Below are positions 28,950-36,616 of a DNA stretch of 45,928 bases, piece by piece. Origin of the DNA: Candidatus Uhrbacteria bacterium (lineage in GTDB: Bacteria > Patescibacteriota > Patescibacteriia > UBA9934). The notes below the pieces were generated by a model, which had not been told where the DNA came from, ran no database searches, and was given only the letters and a program-made list of their open reading frames with translations. A program made the position numbers and the translations under genes. Position 1 is the stretch's first letter. Every line of letters begins with the position of its first letter. The stretch covers positions 1 to 45,928 of the forward strand of contig CALRHD010000006.1 of NCBI GenBank assembly GCA_943359325.1, written 5' to 3'.

Positions 28950-29347
28950 ACCATTAGGATGAGAGAAGACTTGAAGCGTTCGGGTTCGTGGCTTTTGATA
29001 TACATGACGGGGACTTGTCTATTCAGTGTCATCCATACCTTGAGTGCGGCATCGAGTTCGCCTTGATCGTAGCCGATTGCAATCATATCTGGATGCACAT
29101 CGTCGATGACGGAGAAATTTCCTGATGCGTCGCTTGCGACGATGTCATCAATAGTCGGCAGGAGTCGCAACGATCCCCTTCTCTCTTCGAATGTGTAACG
29201 TGGCTCATGACGCTTGAGTGAGCGTATTGCGTCGTCGGTTGCGAGTGCGACGATAAGTCTGTCGCCTAATGCACTTGCCTCGCCAAGAAAATGCGCATGG
29301 CCCTCGTGCAGTCCGTCAAACGCGCCGAATGCAAGAACCGTCGTCAT
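28946..29347 (-). CDS. Cytidylyltransferase-like nucleotidyltransferase (G3P cytidylyltransferase / archaeal-type FAD synthetase family)
   Basis: FGAFDGLHEGHAHFLGEASALGDRLIVALATD; 133 aa single domain. Confidence 0.82.
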   Translation of the reverse strand: MTTVLAFGAFDGLHEGHAHFLGEASALGDRLIVALATDDAIRSLKRHEPRYTFEERRGSLRLLPTIDDIVASDASGNFSVIDDVHPDMIAIGYDQGELDAALKVWMTLNRQVPVMYIKSHEPERFKSSLILMV

Positions 29348-30795
29348 ACTTTTGGTCGAAGTGTTGGGAACAGAATGACTTCTTTGAGATTTGGTGCTTT
29401 CGTAAGGAATGCGACGAGTCGATCGATGCCGATGCCGACACCGCTTGTTGGTGGCATTGCATGCTCGAGCGCCGAGAGGAATTCCTCATCCATCCACTGC
29501 GCCTCTTCGCTTCCCTTTTCGCGGAGCATCTGCTGTTCATCAAGCCGCGCACGTTGGTCAACGGGATCGATAAGCTCGTGGTAATACGCATTGACAACCT
29601 CTGCACCTTCAACGACCAGCTGCACGCTCGCGCTTTTTGTTGCATCCTCACGCTTTGCCTTCGTAAGCGGCTTAAGCTCTATTGGATAGTCGAAAACCCA
29701 AGTCGGCGCGATAATTTTTTCGCGTGCAGTCGCTTTCCACAGCGCATCATAATACTCACCAATTCCATAGCAGCCCTCAAAGTCAACAGCGACTTTTGCC
29801 TTCTTTGTTGCCGCGATGATTTCTTTTGGCGTACGCACGGTATTGATGTCGACACCACATGCATCGAGAACTGCGTCGCGAAATGTGACACGGGGGAATG
29901 GTGGCGCAAAGGTATCTGTGGCCTCGCCGCCAACGACACGTGCTGCAGTTGCGATGAGTTCTTCAAGAAGGTGAACAAAAGTTTCGACGTCGGTGAACGC
30001 ACTATAAAGCTCGAGCATCGTGAATTCAGGATTATGTGCGTAGTCGATGCCTTCGTTACGAAAGCATCGACCGATTTCAAAAATTTTTTCAAATCCGCCA
30101 ACAACGAGACGTTTGAGGTAAAGTTCGGGAGCGACACGTAAATACAAATCCGCATCGAGTGCATTGTGGTGCGTCACAAATGGTCGCGCACTGGCACCAC
30201 CCGGAATAGGCTGTAAAATTGGCGTTTCAACTTCAAGAAAACCGCGTTCATCGAGAAAATGTCTCATTGCCGCAACAATGCGAGAGCGAAGAATGAGGCG
30301 CTCGCGAACTTCAGGGTTAGCGATGAGATCAAGTTCGCGCTGGCGATAACGCGTTTCAACGTCGGAGAGGCCGTGCCACTTTTCGGGGAGTGGCGAGAGT
30401 GCTTTACTTGCGATGGTCGCCACCGTTGCGAGCACCGACTTTTCACCCTTCTTTGTAGTGAATGCCGTTCCTGTAAACGAGAAAAAATCTCCGACGTCTG
30501 CGTGATCGATAAAAATTTTATACCGCTCCTCACCGACCTCGTCCTCTTTCAGCACTACCTGCATCGTTCCCGAACCGTCCATGACGCGAATGAATGTGAG
30601 GCCGCCCATTTGGCGAAGCGCAAGAATACGCCCGACAACGGTGACGGACTGTGCACTCGCAGACAGTACGTCGAATTGCGAAAGCACGTCGGCGACGGTG
30701 TGCGTACGGTGTGTTTCGGATGGGTAAGGGTCGATTCCGAGTTTATTGAGCGAGGCGAGCCTGTCGCGTCGAACCTTTTCTTCACCTGAAAGCAT
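29344..30795 (-). CDS. lysS: Lysyl-tRNA synthetase, class II
   Basis: RYRQRELDLIANPEVRERLILRSRIV...FEIGRCFRNEGIDYAHNPEFTMLE...GVGIGIDRLVAFLT. Confidence 0.97.
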   Translation of the reverse strand: MLSGEEKVRRDRLASLNKLGIDPYPSETHRTHTVADVLSQFDVLSASAQSVTVVGRILALRQMGGLTFIRVMDGSGTMQVVLKEDEVGEERYKIFIDHADVGDFFSFTGTAFTTKKGEKSVLATVATIASKALSPLPEKWHGLSDVETRYRQRELDLIANPEVRERLILRSRIVAAMRHFLDERGFLEVETPILQPIPGGASARPFVTHHNALDADLYLRVAPELYLKRLVVGGFEKIFEIGRCFRNEGIDYAHNPEFTMLELYSAFTDVETFVHLLEELIATAARVVGGEATDTFAPPFPRVTFRDAVLDACGVDINTVRTPKEIIAATKKAKVAVDFEGCYGIGEYYDALWKATAREKIIAPTWVFDYPIELKPLTKAKREDATKSASVQLVVEGAEVVNAYYHELIDPVDQRARLDEQQMLREKGSEEAQWMDEEFLSALEHAMPPTSGVGIGIDRLVAFLTKAPNLKEVILFPTLRPKV

Positions 30796-30833
30796 AGAAA
30801 ATCACTGAAACACTTCAGGAACAGTTTATCGCA

Positions 30834-31298
30834 TTATTCGATAGCCGTCACTTCATACCCCATAACACCAGACGGAACATTAACGTCGACTTTGTCCCCC
30901 ACCGATTTCCCAACAAATGCGGCACCGAGCGGCGAAACGTTGCTAATCTTCCCCTGCATCGGGTTTGCCTCGTTTTCGCCAACCATTTCGTATCGTTTTT
31001 CAACACCACCTGTTTTTACAGAGAACGTAGAGCCGAGGTTTATTGTTCCGCCTGCCTTGCTTTCAACAATTACCGCACTTGCAAGCATGTGCTGAATGTC
31101 GACGATACGCATTTCGTTCAGCCCTTGTTGATCCTTCGCATCGTGATACTCAAAATTTTCAGAAATATCGCCAAGCTCTTTTGCGTCACCAATTTTTATT
31201 GTTATCTGTGGTCGAATAACCTTAATACGATTCTGCAATTCATCTTTGAGCTGTTGCAAACCTTCGCGTGTAATGTAGGTGACAATTTCGTGTGCCAT
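30834..31298 (-). CDS. greA: Transcript cleavage factor GreA
   Basis: YITREGLQQLKDELQNRIKVIRPQITIKIGDAKELGDISENFEYHDAKDQQ. Confidence 0.95.
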   Translation of the reverse strand: MAHEIVTYITREGLQQLKDELQNRIKVIRPQITIKIGDAKELGDISENFEYHDAKDQQGLNEMRIVDIQHMLASAVIVESKAGGTINLGSTFSVKTGGVEKRYEMVGENEANPMQGKISNVSPLGAAFVGKSVGDKVDVNVPSGVMGYEVTAIE

Positions 31299-31357
31299 AT
31301 TGTTTCGAACGAAATCCGCCCCGCATTGCGGGACGGTTTTATGTATCTGATAGTTTG

Positions 31358-31385
31358 ACTATATCATGAGCGAAAGCCGTGTCAA
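31358..31385 (-). promoter_or_regulatory. Putative greA promoter
   Basis: Minus strand TTGACA (31385-31380), 16 nt, TATAGT (31363-31358). Confidence 0.6.
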
Positions 31386-31397
31386 TGCGGATTCACG

Positions 31398-31536
31398 ATC
31401 GTATTTGTACTCGGGATAGTCTGCTCTTCGCTGCGACCCGCCGGCCGCAGTCCGTACACAAGGCCTCGGCTTACGCCGGCCACGGACTGCGGGTCGGGTC
31501 TCACTCATCGCAAACTATCCCGAGTACAAATACGAT
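31398..31536 (-). repeat. Structured repeat, copy A, with 23-bp perfect terminal inverted repeats
   Basis: ATCGTATTTGTACTCGGGATAGT (31398-31420) and its exact reverse complement (31514-31536); core homologous to 40493-40621. Confidence 0.9.
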
Positions 31537-31538
31537 AT

Positions 31539-33440
31539 TCACTCCTGCGAAAAGTACCACGTCAAAATTTCACGGCTCACGGGAATGGCAAGCGCTTGGT
31601 TTCCGCCATTTTCTATGATGACGGAAATGACGAGCGTCGGATCATCGAATGGGGCGAAGCCCATGAACCATGAATGTGGCGGTGCGCTTTTCGACCATTG
31701 TGCAGTTCCCGTTTTCCCTGCAACAGGTACAGGAACCGACTGCATGGACGTTGCGCTGCCGTTTGTTACTGTCTGGCGCATGGCGTCCCTTACGACGGTG
31801 GTGACGTCGCTCGTGAGTATTATCGATGACTCGGCATCGTCGCCAAGAACAAGGTGCGGAGTGACGAGTGTGCCACCGTTGGCAAACACCGCTGTCGCTC
31901 GCGCAATCTGCACCGGCGTCACCAAAAAATCACCTTGACCGATAGATACGTTATACGTGTCGCCAATATACCACGGCTCGCCCTTTTCCGCTTCCTTCGC
32001 TTCCTTGCTCGGCAAAAAACCGTCGGCCTCGCCAGGAATATCAAGCCCACTTGGCGTACCGAATCCAAACGTCTTTGCCCACGACATTAGCCTGTCGATG
32101 CCGAGCCCCTGAAACGTGTCGTACCCACCGCCGATGGTGTAAAAAAATGTATTCACCGAGTCGGCAATCGCATGGTAGACATTGGTGACGCCATGACCGC
32201 CCGGTCGCCAATCAGGAAAAAATCGGTTGCCAATTTGCAACCCACCCGTTGATAAGAACGATGTCGACGGCGTAATTATTCCCTCCGACAACGCCGCGGC
32301 TGCGTACACAGGTTTTATGGTTGAACCAGATGGATATTTTCCCGCATACGCCCGTGGAAAGAGCGGATCGTTCGGGTCTTCGAGCAACGCCTTGTACGCA
32401 TCCTCACTTATCCCTGCGGCAAATAAATTTGCATCGTAACCAGGCCACGAAACGAGCGCACGAATTTCGCCGTTCCGTGGATCCATCGCCACAACGGCCG
32501 CTCGCGATGCTTCCGTTCCTCTTAACCGACCCGCAAGCACAAATTCGACGTACGCCTGCAGTCGCGCATCTATGCTGAGCGTCAACTGCTCACCGTTTAC
32601 GGGACTTTCCTTTGCAATCGTTCGCAAATAACGGCCGAGAGAGTCGACCTCAATAATTTCTTTTCCGTACGTTCCTCGTAGCAACGATTCATACTCTGCT
32701 TCGATCCCCTGTTTGCCAATGCGTTCGTATGGCATGTAGCCATTTTTTTTCTCACGGGCGTATTCGTCGACGTTAATAACCCCCGTGTAACCAAGTACAT
32801 GTGAAAGCGAAGGAATATTATTTGAAACATATGCACGTCGTTCGTGCAGCACAAGGTCGACCCCCTGGAGCGTATTGTCGATAACGGCAAACGCGAGCGC
32901 ACGTTCGTACGGCACGTCGATAAGAAGTGCGACGTCTCCTGTCGCTTTTGCGTCGTTCACCATCTGCACAAACATCGTTGTGTCACCACCTGTTATTCGT
33001 GCCGCGGTCGTGAGAACAGCTTCCCGTTCAAGGCTTCCCTCTGGCAATTCGGCAATACGAGCAACGAGCGTAAACGACGGCGTATTGTGCGCGAGCACGA
33101 CGCTATGCATATCAGTAATGACACCGCGCTGTGCGGGAAGAATGTGCGTTCGCGTGCGATTTGCATCGGCAAGCAAACGAAAAGAGTTGCCGTGCACAAC
33201 TTGTAGCCAACCTGCACGGAGAAAAAAGAGACCCACGATAAAAAAGAGAAATATTGCACTCCATCGCAAACGCGACCGCGAAACAACATTGCCAACGAAC
33301 GAGCGATTTGGTTGCTCAGCAGCACGCGGACGTCGACTCACGATCTCATACAACGCCGATTCGTCGCGGTGTGTGTACACCGCGCCAAGTTCATCGTGCG
33401 GCATGAGGCCAAACGGATTATCGTGCGCCTGCTGCGACAT
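31539..33440 (-). CDS. mrdA: Penicillin-binding protein 2
   Basis: YPSGSTIKPVYAAAAL (SxxK), SVNTF (SxN), GKTGTAQ (KTG); ATG start at 33440 preferred over upstream TTG at 33473. Confidence 0.93.
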   Translation of the reverse strand: MSQQAHDNPFGLMPHDELGAVYTHRDESALYEIVSRRPRAAEQPNRSFVGNVVSRSRLRWSAIFLFFIVGLFFLRAGWLQVVHGNSFRLLADANRTRTHILPAQRGVITDMHSVVLAHNTPSFTLVARIAELPEGSLEREAVLTTAARITGGDTTMFVQMVNDAKATGDVALLIDVPYERALAFAVIDNTLQGVDLVLHERRAYVSNNIPSLSHVLGYTGVINVDEYAREKKNGYMPYERIGKQGIEAEYESLLRGTYGKEIIEVDSLGRYLRTIAKESPVNGEQLTLSIDARLQAYVEFVLAGRLRGTEASRAAVVAMDPRNGEIRALVSWPGYDANLFAAGISEDAYKALLEDPNDPLFPRAYAGKYPSGSTIKPVYAAAALSEGIITPSTSFLSTGGLQIGNRFFPDWRPGGHGVTNVYHAIADSVNTFFYTIGGGYDTFQGLGIDRLMSWAKTFGFGTPSGLDIPGEADGFLPSKEAKEAEKGEPWYIGDTYNVSIGQGDFLVTPVQIARATAVFANGGTLVTPHLVLGDDAESSIILTSDVTTVVRDAMRQTVTNGSATSMQSVPVPVAGKTGTAQWSKSAPPHSWFMGFAPFDDPTLVISVIIENGGNQALAIPVSREILTWYFSQE

Positions 33441-33933
33441 AAAAAATTCGTTCAAACCACCTGCGTAATGCAACGGAAAGGATGAATCCTGCGTACAGTC
33501 CTACCAAGAGGAGGATAAACGTAGATTGCGCCTCGTGTGCGCTGAGTCGTACGACATCGTCGCGTCCGAAGAACAACGTCACCGCATTGCCGAGCCATGA
33601 CGTCGCAATAAACACCCCGCCAACAATAGTGCCAAGCCCTAGCAGTGCATATACTGATCGCTTTGCAAACGTGCGCGCGGCAAAAAACGCGCCAACGATC
33701 GCCGCAGCAATGTACGACATGGTGTGCAAAGGCATGTTGTCGCCGTGAAGAAACAGCACGCCCGACAGCAAAAGCCATACAACGCCGTGCGCAATACTCA
33801 CGCGGTGCAACACGATGACGCCGAGAATGAGCATGAGCGGCGTATACGCAAAAGGAGCAGGCAACGACGGAATAAGTGTGACCGCCAAAATGCTGCTGCA
33901 TACAAATCCGAGCGCAAGCCAAATCCCTTCCAT
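33418..33933 (-). CDS. mreD: Rod shape-determining protein MreD-like
   Basis: Hydrophobic 171 aa ORF between mreC and PBP2. Confidence 0.75.
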   Translation of the reverse strand: MEGIWLALGFVCSSILAVTLIPSLPAPFAYTPLMLILGVIVLHRVSIAHGVVWLLLSGVLFLHGDNMPLHTMSYIAAAIVGAFFAARTFAKRSVYALLGLGTIVGGVFIATSWLGNAVTLFFGRDDVVRLSAHEAQSTFILLLVGLYAGFILSVALRRWFERIFYVAAGAR

Positions 33934-33936
33934 ATA

Positions 33937-34737
33937 CTAATTTCGTACAACAAGAACATTCGTCCATTCGCGCGCATCAAATAGCGGTTCAACGAGCGCA
34001 TCAAGAAACGGTGCAGTGTCTTGGCGACTGACGCTCGTCACGATGCCGACAACAATATTCGGCGGTAACGCACCGTCGAGCCCCGACGTCGCGACAACGC
34101 TCCCAACATCGATTGTGGTGTCCTCGGGAATATACGCCATGTGCAGCACAGAACCCTCCTGCCCTTCCACAAGCCCAATCGTTCGTGTACGCCCAAGAAT
34201 CGTTGCGGGAATTTTACTTTGTGCGTTGTGGGTGATGCGTATTGTTGATGTAATCGTATTCGCAGTGGCAACAACGCCGAAGAGTTGGCCATCGCCGACA
34301 ACGACCGCACTACCCACTACGATGCCATCGCTTGTGCCTTTGTCGATCACCACAAGCCCCGCCTCGGGGAGCGAACGCTCAATAATTCGTGCGGCAATCA
34401 TGGGATGTGCCGCAATTCTCGTGTAGCCGAGCAGAGCCTCGAGTTCGTCGACATTACGCAATTCTTGTCGCAACAGTGCGTCCTGTGCGGTGACCATTCG
34501 CACTTCATTCGTGCATATATCAAGTTGAGCAGTAAGAGAATCTTCGCTTGTGGTCGCGCGTGCGATGACGCTTCCGACCGCCGTTCCTGCGACAAGGACG
34601 ATGTGCTCACCGTACGCAAACACGCGGCTAACCGGCGGCACCGCACGGAGGAGTGCGTACAGAACGACTACACCAAAAAATATTGCCGCAGAGCGGAGTC
34701 GCTTATCAATTCGTGATGTGCGAAAAAATCTTTTCAT
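33937..34737 (-). CDS. mreC: Rod shape-determining protein MreC
   Basis: Adjacent to mreB; IAARIIERSLPEAGLVVIDKGTSDGIVVGSAVV; VVATSGLDGALPPNIVVGIVTSV. Confidence 0.92.
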   Translation of the reverse strand: MKRFFRTSRIDKRLRSAAIFFGVVVLYALLRAVPPVSRVFAYGEHIVLVAGTAVGSVIARATTSEDSLTAQLDICTNEVRMVTAQDALLRQELRNVDELEALLGYTRIAAHPMIAARIIERSLPEAGLVVIDKGTSDGIVVGSAVVVGDGQLFGVVATANTITSTIRITHNAQSKIPATILGRTRTIGLVEGQEGSVLHMAYIPEDTTIDVGSVVATSGLDGALPPNIVVGIVTSVSRQDTAPFLDALVEPLFDAREWTNVLVVRN

Positions 34738-34746
34738 GTCCGAGCG

Positions 34747-35805
34747 TTATCGTGATGAAGAATCTGAACCTGTTGACGGCAATGCAATGTCGCGAAGAAG
34801 CACGTCGTTGACGAGTAACGTTCCTAACCCGCGCACCGTTGCGGTTGTGGGGTCTTCGGCGACACGCACGGGAATATCCGCTTCTTTTGCAATGCTGCGA
34901 TCAAGCCCGCGCAACAATGCACCGCCGCCCGTCAACACAATGCCGCGCTCATAAATATCGGCGACAAGTTCTGGCGGCGTCACTTCTATTGTTGCTTTGA
35001 TATTATCGATAAGTCCGCGCACGGATTTGTACATGGCTTCGCGCACCTGCCCCTCGTTCACAAGCACTTGTCGTGGCAAACCTGTCACGAGGTCGCGACC
35101 GCGCATTTCCATCTCGAGCCGATCGCCCGTATCTGTCGTGCTCCCAATGCGCCACTTCACGGTTTCGGCAACACGTTCGCCGATGAGCAGGTTAAATACG
35201 TCTCGCGCATATTGCATGATATTTTTTGTCATTTCATCGCCCGCGACCGTAAGCGACTTCCATGTGACAATGCCACCGAGGCTAATAACCGCAATTTCGA
35301 CAGTGCCACCTCCAACGTCGACAAGCATATTGCCGATAGACTCTTCAACGGGAAGGCCTGCACCAATTGCTGCAGCAAGAGGTGCTTCAACAAGCGACAC
35401 TTCCCGAGCACCTGCACCAATCGCTGCGTCCTCGACCGCCTTACGTTCGACCTCGGTAATTTCGAGCGGCACGCCCATAACAATGCGCGGTCGCGGCACG
35501 ATTGCAAATCCGCTATCCTCGTGAATAGCGTCAACGAAATACTTTAACATTTTTTCTGTTACCTCAAAGTCGGAAATAACACCTTTTGTGAGTGGCCGTG
35601 TCGTCGTAATATGCGGAGGCGTTTTACCCACCATGTCTTTTGCACTGTGTCCCACAGCAAGAATTTGGTTTGTGCGTGTGTTGACCGCAACAAACGAAGG
35701 CTCGTGCATGACGAGGCCCTTTTCCTTCACAAACAAGCGCGTATTCGACGTACCGAGGTCGATAGCAATGTCGCGAGAAAAACGTCCAAAAAAACGGTTC
35801 AGCAT
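34747..35805 (-). CDS. mreB: Actin homologue MreB
   Basis: FSRDIAIDLGTSNTRLFVKEKGLVMHEPSFVAVN; MLVDVGGGTVEIAVISLGGIV; GIVLTGGGALLRGLD. Confidence 0.96.
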   Translation of the reverse strand: MLNRFFGRFSRDIAIDLGTSNTRLFVKEKGLVMHEPSFVAVNTRTNQILAVGHSAKDMVGKTPPHITTTRPLTKGVISDFEVTEKMLKYFVDAIHEDSGFAIVPRPRIVMGVPLEITEVERKAVEDAAIGAGAREVSLVEAPLAAAIGAGLPVEESIGNMLVDVGGGTVEIAVISLGGIVTWKSLTVAGDEMTKNIMQYARDVFNLLIGERVAETVKWRIGSTTDTGDRLEMEMRGRDLVTGLPRQVLVNEGQVREAMYKSVRGLIDNIKATIEVTPPELVADIYERGIVLTGGGALLRGLDRSIAKEADIPVRVAEDPTTATVRGLGTLLVNDVLLRDIALPSTGSDSSSR

Positions 35806-35888
35806 AGGCGGGTATTGGGACTTCATCTTACCCAATCACGCGCTCTCTCGCTACCAAGGTTATGCACCGCGTGAAGACTATGCGAACA

Positions 35889-36266
35889 TCAGCCATTTTT
35901 TCGCATGACAAAGAAAAATTCCACAAGAGTGACAAGTGCGACGAGCAGCAGCGTCGTCCAAATTCGTAAATAGCCGTGCGACGAGAGAAGCAGCGCGACG
36001 AGAACAAGGATAGCGAGAAATGCGCCTTGGCGAAGCGAGCGTGCGACCGCATCACCGACGTCTTCGGTTTTGTTGCGGGCGACACGGTAAAGCGTTCCAA
36101 GAATTGTGAAGAGTCCAACACATGCAGCACCGAGCGTGATGTACAGCGCAAGAAATGCAAAACCGCTCGCCGTGATTGGATCGATCGCAACAATCACAAT
36201 AATTGCCGCAGCAATCGCCGCAACCGTGCCGAACGTCAACGCAAGCAAATACTGTCGCAGTGTCAT
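35889..36266 (-). CDS. Small integral membrane protein, unknown function
   Basis: 125 aa with about four hydrophobic segments, collinear with neighbours. Confidence 0.65.
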   Translation of the reverse strand: MTLRQYLLALTFGTVAAIAAAIIVIVAIDPITASGFAFLALYITLGAACVGLFTILGTLYRVARNKTEDVGDAVARSLRQGAFLAILVLVALLLSSHGYLRIWTTLLLVALVTLVEFFFVMRKNG

Positions 36267-36269
36267 AGT

Positions 36270-36297
36270 ACTTGTTACTCGTCTACTTGTTACTCGT
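36270..36297. repeat. 13-bp direct repeat (ACTTGTTACTCGT x2, 2 nt apart)
   Basis: 36270-36282 and 36285-36297. Confidence 0.8.
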
Positions 36298-36615
36298 TAC
36301 TCCCCCATCATACCACTCATGGGGTGCGATACGGACAACGATATGTGCAAAAGTGTGACTCGGAAACACACCTTCAAGTTCAGCTTTGAGTGACGGCAGA
36401 AGATGCGCCGTATCGAACGACGCTGCCGCATGCTTGCACGCCAAAACCAATTCGTCGTTTTTGTACACAACAGCACGTACGTCTTCCGCCAATGGTCCAA
36501 CCGCCAGCACCATCAAAATTTCATTCGCCTTTGCAACCACAACCGTCGCGGTCACCTGCTTTTTAATGCCATGACGATGCAATGCGCCCTGTAGGAGATG
36601 TGCGAGAGTTTGCAT
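36283..36615 (-). CDS. DUF721/DciA-like small protein
   Basis: MQTLAHLLQGALHRHGIKKQVTATVVVAKANEILM...VYKNDELVLACKHAAASFDTAHLLPSLKAEL; weak family resemblance. Confidence 0.5.
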   Translation of the reverse strand: MQTLAHLLQGALHRHGIKKQVTATVVVAKANEILMVLAVGPLAEDVRAVVYKNDELVLACKHAAASFDTAHLLPSLKAELEGVFPSHTFAHIVVRIAPHEWYDGGVTSNK

Positions 36616-36616
36616 A

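Noticed and set aside
29269-30141. 290-aa plus-strand ORF
   Set aside because: Antisense to lysS; translation lacks family features
31398-31536. Repeat copy A as an integron attC site
   Set aside because: No recognisable RYYYAAC/GTTRRRY core sites at the ends, no integrase in window, and copies are in opposite orientations relative to host genes
31379-31618. 79-aa plus-strand ORF over repeat copy A
   Set aside because: Open frame arises from the repeat and the antisense of the PBP2 3' end; not credible as a protein
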